Source of the DNA: SZAS-18 sp038322235
Lineage (GTDB): Bacteria > Verrucomicrobiota > Verrucomicrobiia > Chthoniobacterales > SZAS-18
DNA: 64,000 nucleotides
Reading direction: 5' to 3'
NCBI GenBank assembly: GCA_038322235.1
Contig: JBBQFQ010000002.1
Coordinates: forward strand, 124,001-188,000
The first letter of the stretch is position 1. The number at the start of each line of letters is the position of its first letter. The notes below the pieces were generated by a model. That model saw only the letters and a program-made list of their open reading frames with translations, ran no database searches and was not told where the DNA came from. The position numbers and the translations under genes were made by a program. This document shows, one piece after another, positions 49,031 to 57,879 of the stretch.

Positions 49031-50107
49031 TTACGCTGCGCCCGCTTCGCGCAGCCGCTCCTGCATGTCACTTTCCTGAAGAGCGCGGATGACCGGATCG
49101 AGCTCACCCTCCATGACGCGGTCGAGGTTGTGCAGCGTGAGGCCGATCCGGTGATCGGTGACCCGATTCTGCGGGAAATTGTAGGTGCGGATCTTTTCTT
49201 CGCGTCCCCCGCTGCCGATGAGGCTCCGCCGGTGCGCCGAATATTTCTCTGCCTCCTCCCGCTCTTTCACCTCGAGCAGGCGGGAGCGGAGGACCGCGAG
49301 CGCCTTCTCCTTGTTCTTCTGCTGCGAGCGGCCGTCCTGAATCCGGACGATCGTGCCCGTCGGAATGTGCATCACCTGGACGGCGGAGTCCGTCGTGTTC
49401 ACGCCCTGTCCACCTGGGCCGCCGGCGCGACAAACTTCGATTCGCAATTCGTCGGGGCGGATGACGAGATCCACTTCCTCCGCCTCCGGCAGCACGGCGA
49501 CGGTCGCCGTGCTCGTGTGAATCCGACCTTGTGCCTCGGTGGCGGGCACCCTCTGGACGCGATGCACCCCGCTCTCATATCTCAGACGCCGGAAGACTTC
49601 GTCGCCCGTCACCTTGAAAACCACTTCCCGGAACCCGCCCAGTTCCGAGAGCGAGGAGTCGAGCGGTTCCACCGTGAAACCCGCCGTTTCGGCGTAGCGC
49701 AGGTACATCCGATGGAGATCCGCGGCGAACAACGCGGCCTCGCTTCCGCCGGTGCCGGCGCGAATTTCGAAGATGGCGTCGCGGTCCTCGTGCGGATCGG
49801 GAGGCAGCAGCGCGTACTGCACCGCGAGTTCCAGCCGCGCGATTTCCGCCTCGAGTTGGGGGATCTCCGCGCGCGCCATCTCGGCGAGTTCCGGATCGGC
49901 ATCCTTCGCCAGCTCATGGTTGGAGGAAAACGCCTCGCGCGTCTTCGTCAGCGTCTCCCAGTCGCCGAGGAGCTGCTGCAACGTGGAACGCTCGCGCAGG
50001 GCGGCACGGGCGCGCGTGCCCGATTCAAAAAAACGGGGATCGCTCACCTCGCTCTCGATCTCTCGCAGCCGCGAGGCGCGCTGGGCAATGAGGAGGGAAA
50101 AATCCAT
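49031..50107 (-). CDS. prfA: Peptide chain release factor 1
   Basis: The 358-residue protein has the GGQ motif in GGPGGQGVNTTDSAVQV and the RF1-type anticodon-like tripeptide PAT in RVPATEAQGRIHTS (PxT, in contrast to SPF of RF2), so it reads UAA and UAG. Start at ATG 50107 (MDFSLLIAQRASRL), 15 residues into the frame that runs from 50149. It follows rpmE after a terminator. Confidence 0.95.
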   Translation of the reverse strand: MDFSLLIAQRASRLREIESEVSDPRFFESGTRARAALRERSTLQQLLGDWETLTKTREAFSSNHELAKDADPELAEMARAEIPQLEAEIARLELAVQYALLPPDPHEDRDAIFEIRAGTGGSEAALFAADLHRMYLRYAETAGFTVEPLDSSLSELGGFREVVFKVTGDEVFRRLRYESGVHRVQRVPATEAQGRIHTSTATVAVLPEAEEVDLVIRPDELRIEVCRAGGPGGQGVNTTDSAVQVMHIPTGTIVRIQDGRSQQKNKEKALAVLRSRLLEVKEREEAEKYSAHRRSLIGSGGREEKIRTYNFPQNRVTDHRIGLTLHNLDRVMEGELDPVIRALQESDMQERLREAGAA

Positions 50108-50148
50108 CGGGACAGAGCGGAACGAGACGGAAGGAGCGACTAAAAACA

Positions 50149-50176
50149 AGGCGCGGACCCGCGAAGGTCCGCGCCT
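50149..50176 (-). terminator. Rho-independent terminator after rpmE
   Basis: An 11-bp perfect stem AGGCGCGGACC / GGTCCGCGCCT with a 6-base loop (CGCGAA) is followed on the minus strand by TTGTTTTTAG. It lies about 40 bases downstream of the rpmE stop and just upstream of prfA, which therefore probably has its own promoter or read-through. Confidence 0.85.
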
Positions 50177-50213
50177 GAAAATTGGGAGCGCGCGAAGAGG
50201 CGCGCGGGAACCG

Positions 50214-50447
50214 CTACTTCGCCGAGGCGCCCGAGGAGGCGCCAGTCGCCTTGCCGTAACGCCTCGTGAACTTCTCGATGCGGCCGGCGGTATCGACGAA
50301 CTTCTGCTGGCCCGTGAAGAACGGGTGGCAGTTGGCGCAGATGCCGATGGTCAGGTTCTTGCGGGTCGAACCGGTGGTGTACACGGTGCCGCAGGACGCG
50401 CACGTGACGGAGGTCTGATTGTAGTCGGGATGGATGGAGGCTTTCAT
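50214..50447 (-). CDS. rpmE: 50S ribosomal protein L31 (zinc-binding type)
   Basis: ATG 50447 opens a 77-residue protein: MKASIHPDYNQTSVTCASCG, then ICANCHPFFTGQQKF, with the CxxC pair and second CxxC of the zinc-containing L31 type, and the conserved HPFFTGQQK motif. The frame extends upstream to 50576 without conservation. A Ser/Ala-rich tail follows the domain. A strong terminator follows. Confidence 0.95.
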   Translation of the reverse strand: MKASIHPDYNQTSVTCASCGTVYTTGSTRKNLTIGICANCHPFFTGQQKFVDTAGRIEKFTRRYGKATGASSGASAK

Positions 50448-50596
50448 GGTTGCTGGGTCCCGCTGTATTTGGGCAGCGGAGCAAAAGGGTCGGGAGCCTA
50501 CGAGAATCGAGGAGGCGCGCAAGGAATACGTTTTCCCGCGCGATCGCGGCGTCATTCTGGTTTCGGCGACGGTCATTCCGCGCTAGCGGTCTGCCC

Positions 50597-52081
50597 ATGT
50601 CCTTGCCCGAAGCCGAGCCACCGCCCCCCGAGCACCCCGTCCAGGATCTCGTTGCCGTCCGTCGCGCCAAAGCCGCGGCGCTCCAGGCCGCCGGCGTGGC
50701 GCCATTCGGCGGACGTTTCGACGTCGATGGCGATGTCTCCAGCGTTCGCACGGGCTTCGCCGAGGGGAAAGCCGTCCGACTCGCCGGCCGCATCACCGCC
50801 CATCGCGACATGGGCAACTCGCAGTTTCTCGAGCTGAGCGACATCACGGGCCGGATGCAGATCTTCATCGGCAAGAAGGCCTTCCCGCCGGAGCAATGGC
50901 ACATCTTTCAGCAGCTCGACCTCGGCGATTTTCTCGGCGTCGAGGGCGAGTGCTTCACGACCCGCACGAGCGAACCCACGGTCCGCGTCTCGCGCTTCGT
51001 CCCGCTCGGCAAGGCCCTGCGGCCACCCCCGGAGAAATTTCACGGGCTCACGGACGTCGAGCAGCGGTATCGCCAGCGCTATCTCGACCTCGTCGGGAAC
51101 CCGGAAAGCCGGCGTGTCTTTGCCGCCCGAATTGCCGTGGTCAGGGCGATCCGCGACTTCCTTCACGAGCGCGGATTCGTCGAGGTGGAGACGCCGATGC
51201 TCCAAATGGTGGCGAGCGGCGCTGCGGCGCGACCGTTCCAGACGCATCACAACGCACTCTCGACCGATCTCTATCTGCGCATCGCCCCGGAGCTCTACCT
51301 CAAGCGTCTGCTCGTGGGCGGATTCCCCAAGGTTTTCGAACTGAACCGGAACTTCCGGAACGAGGGCATCTCGCGCCGGCACAACCCGGAATTCACCATG
51401 CTGGAAGCCTACTGGGCCTACGCGGACTTTGAGCGGATGGCTGAGCTCGTCGAGGAGATGGTCTGCGCGTTGTCGCTGCAGGTGAATGGCACGCTCGAAA
51501 TCGCGCACAAAAATGCGGAAGGCGAGGTGACGAAGCGCATCAATCTGGCGCGGCCCTGGCGCCGCGCTCGTTATCGTGACCTCATCGAGGACGCCGCGGG
51601 TGCGAACTGGTTCAGCCGCGGACATGGGGACAAGATCGCCCGCGCGCGGGAGCTCGGGGTGCACGTGTCCGACGAGATTGTCGACCATGAGCTGAGCCAG
51701 CAAATCTTCGAAAAGCTCGTGGAGGAGAAGGCGATCGACCCGCTCTACGTGACGCACCTGCCGAAAGAACTCGTTCCCCTCGCCCGTCAGAACGTGGCGG
51801 ACGAGTCACTCGTGGACGTCTATGAACTCATCATCAACGGCCAGGAAATCTCGCCCGGCTACACCGAGCTGACCGATCCGGAGATTCAACGCGCCCGACT
51901 GCTCGCCCAGGCGGGCGATGAACAAATGGCGCTCGACGAGGATTTCCTCCTCGCCCTTGAGCACGGCATGCCCCCGGCGGGTGGCATCGGGATCGGAATC
52001 GATCGTCTGGTGATGATGCTCACCGGCGCGGAGAGCATCCGCGACGTCATTCTCTTCCCTCACATGAAGCCGAAAGCCTGA
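50597..52081 (+). CDS. lysS: Lysyl-tRNA synthetase, class II
   Basis: From ATG 50597 a 494-residue enzyme with the OB-fold anticodon domain (AGRITAHRDMGNSQFLEL) and class II motifs: motif 1 around FLHERGFVEVETPMLQ, motif 2 in FRNEGISRRHNPEFT, motif 3 in GIGIGIDRLVMMLTG. Lys-specific landmark RYRQRYLDLVGNPESR is present. An upstream in-frame extension to 50450 overlaps the divergent rpmE promoter region and is not used. hldD follows after five bases. Confidence 0.96.
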   Translation: MSLPEAEPPPPEHPVQDLVAVRRAKAAALQAAGVAPFGGRFDVDGDVSSVRTGFAEGKAVRLAGRITAHRDMGNSQFLELSDITGRMQIFIGKKAFPPEQWHIFQQLDLGDFLGVEGECFTTRTSEPTVRVSRFVPLGKALRPPPEKFHGLTDVEQRYRQRYLDLVGNPESRRVFAARIAVVRAIRDFLHERGFVEVETPMLQMVASGAAARPFQTHHNALSTDLYLRIAPELYLKRLLVGGFPKVFELNRNFRNEGISRRHNPEFTMLEAYWAYADFERMAELVEEMVCALSLQVNGTLEIAHKNAEGEVTKRINLARPWRRARYRDLIEDAAGANWFSRGHGDKIARARELGVHVSDEIVDHELSQQIFEKLVEEKAIDPLYVTHLPKELVPLARQNVADESLVDVYELIINGQEISPGYTELTDPEIQRARLLAQAGDEQMALDEDFLLALEHGMPPAGGIGIGIDRLVMMLTGAESIRDVILFPHMKPKA

Positions 52082-52086
52082 CTGCC

Positions 52087-53097
52087 ATGTCGAACGATCT
52101 CTCCCGCGGACGCATTCTTGTCACTGGCGCCGCCGGCTTCATCGGCTCTGCGCTGATCTGGGCGTTGAACCGGCGCGGATTCGGGAACATCCTCGCGGCC
52201 GATTTCCTTGGTCAGGACGAGAAGTGGAAGAACTTGGTTCCGCTGCGATTCGATGACTACGTGGAGGCAGACGCATTGCTGGCGCGCGTGCAGACCGGTG
52301 ATCCGACGCTCCACGACGTCACGACCGTCTTCCATCTCGGCGCCTGCTCCGCGACGACCGAACGCGATGCCGCGTATCTGATTCGCAACAATTTCGAGTA
52401 CACGAAGGCACTCGCAGAATGGTCCCTCCAGCGCGGGGCGCGATTCGTCTACGCGTCCTCGGCTGCGACCTACGGGGACGGCGCGCGAGGCATGGACGAT
52501 CGGGATCCGAATCTCGCGGCGCTCCGGCCCCTCAACATGTACGGCTACTCGAAGCACCTCTTCGACCGGCATGCCCAGGAGCGCGGGTTCCTCGAACGCA
52601 TCGTGGGGCTCAAGTATTTCAACGTTTTCGGTCCGAACGAGGCGCACAAGGGCGAGATGCGCTCGCTGGTTCACAAGGCCTATGGGCAGATCGTCGAGAC
52701 CGGTGGCGTGAAGCTCTTCAAGAGCCATCGACCCGACTACCGGGACGGCGAGCAGAAGCGCGACTTCCTCTACGTGAAGGACGCGGTCGCCATGACGATC
52801 GCGCTGGCCGAGCAAACCGCGCAGGGGGGTCTCTTCAATCTCGGTTCCGGTCGCGCGAGCACCTGGATCGAGCTGGCGACCTCGATCTTCTCTGCGCTTG
52901 GATTGCCTCCGAAGATCGATTTCATCGAGATGCCTGCGGTTCTCCAAGGAAAGTATCAATACTACACGTGCGCCGACGTCACGAAGCTCATGACCGCCTG
53001 CCCGGAGCTCTCACCGCAGTTCCCCCTGGCCAATGCGGTCGCCGACTACGTCCGCGGCTATCTCGTCGCGGAGCGGCAGCTCGGCGACGAGGGGTGA
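52087..53097 (+). CDS. hldD: ADP-L-glycero-D-manno-heptose-6-epimerase
   Basis: A 336-residue extended short-chain dehydrogenase with the NAD(P) motif VTGAAGFIGSAL, the catalytic YxxxK in MYGYSKHLFDRH, and HldD landmarks LGACSATTERD, FNVFGPNEAHKGEMRS and QKRDFLYVKD. It makes the L,D-heptose nucleotide for the LPS inner core, so the cell has an outer membrane with LPS. It sits five bases after lysS, a coupling without obvious biochemical reason. Confidence 0.93.
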   Translation: MSNDLSRGRILVTGAAGFIGSALIWALNRRGFGNILAADFLGQDEKWKNLVPLRFDDYVEADALLARVQTGDPTLHDVTTVFHLGACSATTERDAAYLIRNNFEYTKALAEWSLQRGARFVYASSAATYGDGARGMDDRDPNLAALRPLNMYGYSKHLFDRHAQERGFLERIVGLKYFNVFGPNEAHKGEMRSLVHKAYGQIVETGGVKLFKSHRPDYRDGEQKRDFLYVKDAVAMTIALAEQTAQGGLFNLGSGRASTWIELATSIFSALGLPPKIDFIEMPAVLQGKYQYYTCADVTKLMTACPELSPQFPLANAVADYVRGYLVAERQLGDEG

Positions 53098-53309
53098 GGT
53101 AATTCGCAATCAAGATTTCAGAGATGAATCGCACGAAGATTGGTTCGATTGATTGATGCGGGATGGGTCACGCAGGCTCTGCCCTGGCGTCAGCCACCGG
53201 CAGTCGCCGGGAGCCATCGAGCCCCGGCAGGGGCGGCGGGACTGGATGCCAGCTGGAAATGTCGATCTCGCCGCGACGTGGCAGGGCAGCGGGCCGCAAA
53301 CGAACGCGC

Positions 53310-53663
53310 TCATTTCCACCGCCACTCGGGCGCGAGGTTGATCTCCTCGGGCGGAACTTCGAGACCGCTCGCGCGGACGAGATAGGTCACCCCTTCGCGG
53401 CTCTCCATCGTTTCGCGTAGGCTGCGCGCGAAGAGCTCGACATATTCCTTGTAGGACTCGAGCGAGAGCTTGCCGCTGGAAACGTAGTCGGCGAGCGAGG
53501 CATCGTGATGATCGATCAGGTCCATCAGAGCCTTCCGGAGACGCTGGCGCATCAGCGGATCGACCATGAGCTTGAACGGGCTGGCGTAGGCATCGATGGG
53601 CTCGCCGAGCGGTTCCGCGGCGGAAGGAGAAAGGACGAGGGAGTAGGCGGAGTCGAGTTCCAT
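53310..53663 (-). CDS. Small alpha-helical protein of unknown function
   Basis: ATG 53663 gives 117 residues: MELDSAYSLVLSPSAAEP, then PFKLMVDPLMRQRLRKALMD and a helical middle, ending in PPEEINLAPEWRWK. It is soluble, charged, and without Cys. I do not recognise it. The frame runs on to 53819, but the extension overlaps the next gene region and lacks conservation features. It is close behind the amino-acid binding-protein gene (47 bases) and may be co-transcribed. Confidence 0.6.
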   Translation of the reverse strand: MELDSAYSLVLSPSAAEPLGEPIDAYASPFKLMVDPLMRQRLRKALMDLIDHHDASLADYVSSGKLSLESYKEYVELFARSLRETMESREGVTYLVRASGLEVPPEEINLAPEWRWK

Positions 53664-53709
53664 GACGGCGAGAATAGTGGTGGGTCGGAAGGGGGCGGCG
53701 CTCGCGCGA

Positions 53710-54495
53710 TTACTGAAAGGGATATCCCATTTCGCGAAATACGTCGCGATCCGCCTCGATGTATTTCTCGCCCAGTTTTTCGAGACCCTTGCTGGCTTTG
53801 AATTCGGCGAGGAAGGCATTCACCTGCGTCTTCAATTCGGTGTTTCCCTTGCGGATGCCGATCGCCCAGCTTTCGCGCTGGAATGGCTTCAGCAGTCCGC
53901 GGGTGGTCTTCGGATTGCGGCGGGAGAACTGAAAGACGGACATTTGGTCGTAGATGAACGCGTCGGCCTTGCCTTGGATCACCTCGAGCGCGCACGCGGC
54001 GTCATCTGCCAGGATGAGCGGGGTGATGTTCTTCATCTGCTTCGTCACGTAATCGAACCCCGTCGTGCCCCGCTTCACGACGACGCGCCGGCCGGGCTTG
54101 TCCAGATCGGCAATCGACTGGATGTCGGTTTTGGCGTTCACGAGGATCGCGAGCCCGGTGTTCATGTAAGGATCGGAGAAATCGATCGATTCCGCCCGCT
54201 CGGTGGTCGCCGTCATCGAGGAAATGATCAGGTCGATCCGACCGGTCTTGAGTGCCGGGATCAGCCCGTCAAAATCGGTGTTTTGAACTTGCAGCGGCCG
54301 GCCCAGCTTCTTCGCGATGGCCTCCGCCAGTTCCACGCCGATGCCGGTTGGTTTGCCCTTCTCGTCCATCATCTCGAAGGGCGGATACGAGAGCTCCATC
54401 CCGATCACGAGCGGCTTCGGGGCCTGGGCTGGAAGACCGAGGGCGACGAGGAGGGCAGCGACGGCGGTGAGAAAGGGCAGGAAATATCGTTTCAT
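53710..54495 (-). CDS. Amino-acid-type ABC transporter substrate-binding protein
   Basis: A 261-residue periplasmic binding protein (SBP_bac_3, GlnH/HisJ type) with signal peptide (MKRYFLPFLTAVAALLVALG), ELSYPPFEMMDEKGKPTGIG, GVELAEAIAKKLG, SSMTATTERAESIDFSDPYM and KADAFIYDQMSV. No permease or ATPase of the polar amino acid type follows, so either the rest of the transporter is elsewhere or the protein serves as a sensor subunit. Start at 54495 matches the signal peptide; the frame to 54735 is rejected. Confidence 0.9.
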   Translation of the reverse strand: MKRYFLPFLTAVAALLVALGLPAQAPKPLVIGMELSYPPFEMMDEKGKPTGIGVELAEAIAKKLGRPLQVQNTDFDGLIPALKTGRIDLIISSMTATTERAESIDFSDPYMNTGLAILVNAKTDIQSIADLDKPGRRVVVKRGTTGFDYVTKQMKNITPLILADDAACALEVIQGKADAFIYDQMSVFQFSRRNPKTTRGLLKPFQRESWAIGIRKGNTELKTQVNAFLAEFKASKGLEKLGEKYIEADRDVFREMGYPFQ

Positions 54496-54675
54496 GGAGC
54501 GTAAGCGTCGGCGCCGCCGCGCGGACGGACATTCGTTTCTACCGCGGAAGCGCCTTCCGCGCCACTCGGAGGAGGAGAAAAGACCGTGCCCAAAGGACCA
54601 AGAGGGCAGCCGGAAGGCCCGCGAGCCTGACCAGCGCCTACTGAAGCGGTCCCCTCCCGAGGTCGCCTCGCTCTG

Positions 54676-54800
54676 GCGATCTCGCTCCCCTCGGTTCTGG
54701 TTACTGATTTGCCGGAAAGCAGCCGACCAAGGCAAAGCTTGTCCGGCGATCTCGCTCCGCTCGGTTCTGATTACTGATTACTGATTACCGATCACTGATT
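54676..54800. repeat. Dispersed intergenic repeat with GATTACTGATT ending, two copies
   Basis: The 310 bases between the binding protein and the permease gene hold no gene. GGCGATCTCGCTCC-CTCGGTTCTG-TTACTGATT occurs at 54676-54709 and, with an added CAAGGCAAAGCTTGTCC before it and several further GATTACTGATT units behind it, at 54728-54800. A related block lies in inverted orientation at 61661-61748. Confidence 0.8.
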
Positions 54801-54806
54801 CCCCTT

Positions 54807-55637
54807 TCACTCCTTCACCGCCCCCGCCGTCAGGCCGGAAACGAGGTAACGGCTGAGGAACAGGAAGAGGAGGATCACCGGAATGGAGACGATCAACGCG
54901 CCCGCGGCGTAGAGGCCCCATTGGGTCGAGAGATTGCCCTGGAAGAGCTTCAACCCGACGGGGAGGGTGAAGAGGTCGGTGTCCTGCAACACGATGGCCG
55001 CGATGACATACTCATTCCAAGCACTCATGAACGAGAAGAGCGCGGTGATCGCGAGTCCAGGCCCAGAGAGAGGCAAAATCACCCGATAAAACGTTTGCCA
55101 GGGCGAGCAACCGTCGATCGCCGCGGCCTCCTCGAGCGAGAGGGGGATGGTGTCGTAATACCCCTTCAGCTGCCACATGCAAAAGGGCAGCGCCGTGGCG
55201 GTGTAGATCAGGACGACTCCGATGTACGAATTGATGAGCTGAAGTTTGATCAACACGAGATAGAGCGGCAGCAGCAGCATCGTCGCCGGAAACATCTGGG
55301 TGACGAGCAGACCGCTGAGGACGGCAGACCGCCCGCGGAACCTGAATCGCGAAAGCGCGTATCCCCCGGTGGACGCAAGCGCGACACCAGTGATCGTCAC
55401 AGCAAGCGCGACAAGCGCCGAGTTGCAGATCCACTGTACGAACTTCGTTTCCGTGAAAAGGCGGGTGAAGTTCGAAAAAGTCGCGTTCTCCGGGATAAAC
55501 GAGAGCGAGGTCGAGAGCAGTCGATCACCTGGCCGAAGCGAAACCGTCACGATCTGTGAGATCGGGTACAGCGCGAAGCCGCAGAACAGGAGCAGGATCC
55601 CGTAGGTCAGGATCATGGGCCCGAGACGTGATTTCAT
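54807..55637 (-). CDS. MalG-type carbohydrate ABC transporter permease
   Basis: ATG 55637 opens a 276-residue permease with six membrane segments and the cytoplasmic EAA loop in LSLEEAAAIDGCSPWQTFYR, as in MalG/carbohydrate uptake 1 family. It starts with MKSRLGPMILTYGILLLFCG and ends in LTAGAVKE, typical MalG ends. Its partners (MalF-like permease, binding protein, ATPase) are not adjacent: upstream is a terminator and a PEP-CTERM gene, downstream an amino acid binding protein. The substrate is a saccharide by family, identity unknown; an alpha-glucan product would fit the amylase at 2.6-11.5 kb, but that is speculation. Confidence 0.9.
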   Translation of the reverse strand: MKSRLGPMILTYGILLLFCGFALYPISQIVTVSLRPGDRLLSTSLSFIPENATFSNFTRLFTETKFVQWICNSALVALAVTITGVALASTGGYALSRFRFRGRSAVLSGLLVTQMFPATMLLLPLYLVLIKLQLINSYIGVVLIYTATALPFCMWQLKGYYDTIPLSLEEAAAIDGCSPWQTFYRVILPLSGPGLAITALFSFMSAWNEYVIAAIVLQDTDLFTLPVGLKLFQGNLSTQWGLYAAGALIVSIPVILLFLFLSRYLVSGLTAGAVKE

Positions 55638-55677
55638 TGGCAGGAGTGTTGCGAAATGGTCGGGATCCAGACAGCAA

Positions 55678-55703
55678 AAAGGCGGCCGTTGCCGGCCGCC
55701 CTT
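55678..55703 (-). terminator. Rho-independent terminator of the two-gene secreted-protein operon
   Basis: Stem GGCGGCCG / CGGCCGCC with a TTGC loop, flanked by AAA/CTTT pairing and followed on the minus strand by TTTTTGC. It lies 17 bases after the stop of the PEP-CTERM gene and ahead of malG. Confidence 0.85.
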
Positions 55704-55719
55704 TGAAAACAAGGCAAGC

Positions 55720-56382
55720 TTAAGCCTTCGTAGCGCGACGGCGTCGGAACGCAGCAACCGCGGCGAGTCCGAAGACGCCCATCGCGTAGGTCGAGGGCTC
55801 CGGAATCGCTGGAGCATTTCCCTCCACGATGTTGAAGCCACCACCATTCGCGACCAGTGATCCGATGGCACCTGCGGGAACAATCGTGCCCGCATCCGAG
55901 GTCGGGTCGATCAGAATCTGGTTTGGACCGCTGGCTGGACGAGTCCAAACCGGGTTCGTCAAGATTGCCCACTGACTGGGCGTCGAAACAGCCGGGTTGG
56001 CCGAATTGAAGACCCAAATATAAAGTTGCTGATTCGCGGGCGGGCTACCGGGGAGCGGTGAGCCAAAGATTGAGCCATAAAACTGGCCGGGGGGCGCGGC
56101 AACAATGGCCCCTCCTCCCGCCAAACCCGATTCGTCTTGACCAAACTGGACCGTATCAATAAGCGTAAACCCCGCCGAGAGCTGCGCAAAAGACGTATTC
56201 GTGACAAAATTGAAGCCAGTGGCAAAGAACCCCATCCAGACGATGTTCGGAGATGGTACGGCCGTAGTACCGTTCGAGAGGAAGACGGTGCCCGCTCCCG
56301 TGAAGTAATCGATCTGCTCAGCTTGGACAGCGGCACTGAAAATTCCAGCGGCGGCGACAAATGGAAGGAGGAGCTTTTTCAT
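55720..56382 (-). CDS. PEP-CTERM sorting-domain secreted protein
   Basis: ATG 56382 gives 220 residues with a signal peptide MKKLLLPFVAAAGIFSAAVQA, a Gly/Pro/Asn-rich body and the tail IPEPSTYAMGVFGLAAVAAF followed by RRRRATKA (PEP motif, hydrophobic segment, basic end; quoted in two parts). It follows the secreted two-repeat protein by 35 bases, so the two form an operon closed by the terminator at 55678-55703. The body contains FNSANPAVSTPSQW and no enzyme motif. Confidence 0.88.
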   Translation of the reverse strand: MKKLLLPFVAAAGIFSAAVQAEQIDYFTGAGTVFLSNGTTAVPSPNIVWMGFFATGFNFVTNTSFAQLSAGFTLIDTVQFGQDESGLAGGGAIVAAPPGQFYGSIFGSPLPGSPPANQQLYIWVFNSANPAVSTPSQWAILTNPVWTRPASGPNQILIDPTSDAGTIVPAGAIGSLVANGGGFNIVEGNAPAIPEPSTYAMGVFGLAAVAAFRRRRATKA

Positions 56383-56417
56383 TAGGTAAGGTAAGGGGAT
56401 CGAACAAACGGAATCGA

Positions 56418-57494
56418 TCAAAGATTCATTGCCGGCTGCGGAACGAACCAAGTAAACGAACTATTTCCGGCGCGGCGGAGGACCAAAACGGCCGCACCTT
56501 CGGGGATCGTTACGGCGGAGGCGTCCGTGCTGAGACCGACCTGCCAACGATTGTTGGCCGAGCTGTAGTAGTAGTTTGTAAAGCCACCTGAGCCGGAGTT
56601 AAACAGAGAAACCAAATCAGCCGTCCCCGACGTTCCAGACTTTACGCCCGTGGCGACACTATTTGTAAAGAGCCCGGAATTCGCAAGCGACATGGAAGCC
56701 AAGGGATACGGGTTCGGAGCGATCGTGAAGTTGCCCGACGCACCGCCGCCCGTGATTACAACTTCCGTGGGCCCGAGCTTGACCTCACCGGTGACGGTGA
56801 AGGAGAAAGCGCTCGTCAGCTTGCGCTCGATCAGCACTCCTGCATCCGGGCGAACAACGACGTCGTTTGAGATGGTCGAAAGTCCGGTCTGCCAGCGGCT
56901 GGTTGCCGCACTGTAATAATAGTTGCTGAAGGCGCCGTTCACCGGATTCAAGATCGAAACGAGATCTGCGGTGCCGGACGTGCCTGCGAGGAAACCTGCG
57001 GTGTTGGTCGTCCCAAAAAGCGTTCCGAGCGTCCAGTGCGGACGAATGCGGACCGTCGTGGTACCAGCGGTAATCGCGGCCGAGATGTCCCCGGCGAGCG
57101 TGATCGTGCTCGTATCATTCGAGACGACGTCAACAAGCAGGCCGTTCTGGGCGACCGTATTCACGGTCGCAGCGCCCGAATTCAACTCCAAGAAATTCGC
57201 ATTCGCCGTCCCAGCGAACTGATTCAGGGTGAACGAATTCGCCGGGAACGTGAGAACGGTGTTTCCGCCAACCACTGAGACGCCACCGACGGGAACGACG
57301 GCCCGGTAGGCGGTGGGGCGGAACATATTCACCGACAGATACGTGAAACCACGACCCGAGCCCGGCTTTGCGTTTACGGTCAACGTCGTGAACCCGACTG
57401 GCTCGGTCACAACCGATTGCGCGGGAAGGACGGAGGCGCCGAGCAGGAAGGCGCCGACGGCGGCGCAAGTTGCGGAGATACGCATGGTTTTCAT
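56418..57494 (-). CDS. Secreted two-repeat protein (TIGR02597-like family)
   Basis: The 358-residue protein has a signal peptide (MRISATCAAVGAFLLGASVL) and two similar halves: GTSGTADLVSILNPVNG, then NYYYSAATSRWQTGLST; and GTSGTADLVSLFNSGSG, then NYYYSSANNRWQVGLST. I recall this as the TIGR02597 type, a paralogous group in Verrucomicrobia with no assigned function. Either ATG (57494 or 57485) may be used. It heads a transcription unit with the PEP-CTERM gene behind it. Confidence 0.8.
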   Translation of the reverse strand: MKTMRISATCAAVGAFLLGASVLPAQSVVTEPVGFTTLTVNAKPGSGRGFTYLSVNMFRPTAYRAVVPVGGVSVVGGNTVLTFPANSFTLNQFAGTANANFLELNSGAATVNTVAQNGLLVDVVSNDTSTITLAGDISAAITAGTTTVRIRPHWTLGTLFGTTNTAGFLAGTSGTADLVSILNPVNGAFSNYYYSAATSRWQTGLSTISNDVVVRPDAGVLIERKLTSAFSFTVTGEVKLGPTEVVITGGGASGNFTIAPNPYPLASMSLANSGLFTNSVATGVKSGTSGTADLVSLFNSGSGGFTNYYYSSANNRWQVGLSTDASAVTIPEGAAVLVLRRAGNSSFTWFVPQPAMNL

Positions 57495-57879
57495 GGGGTT
57501 TGGAATCGATTAAGGTTTTAGAGCGGGGGGCCGGAGAAGCAAGACGTTTTTGTCAGGGAAGCAGGATTTTTGCCGCGCCGCCCGGCCGCAGTCGCCAATT
57601 CGTCCGAAAGCGGACTCATGACTTCGTCGTTGGGGAAGCATTCCATTTAGGTATTACGGGTTTCTGTCGCGTCGGTTGCAGGGTTTCTCAAAAAACGCCG
57701 GCCGCGGCAAGCGCAATTTCGTAGCGATCCTGTTACAGGAAACCTGGAGGTGCGATGAAATGACCGCGCTTTTCCGACGGGAGAAATTCTTTCGGGGCCT
57801 AGGCGAGTGGTCTGGAGGATTTGGACGTGATCGACGGCGTGTCCTTCGAGGCCCGCTGGCGCGACGGAGGCGCGCGCGC
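57495..57879. other. Non-coding spacer upstream of the two-repeat secreted protein
   Basis: The 385 bases between the pyk stop and the start of the 57494 gene contain no credible gene. They should hold the pyk terminator (candidate at 57697-57708) and the promoter of the secreted-protein operon. A TTGCTT / TAAAAC pair, 16 bases apart, about 20-45 bases before the start codon, is only a weak promoter match. Confidence 0.5.
57697..57708 (-). terminator. Weak terminator candidate downstream of pyk
   Basis: GCCG-GCCG-CGGC can form a 4-bp GC stem and is followed on the minus strand by GTTTTTTGAG. The stem is short and it lies about 170 bases after the pyk stop. Confidence 0.35.
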
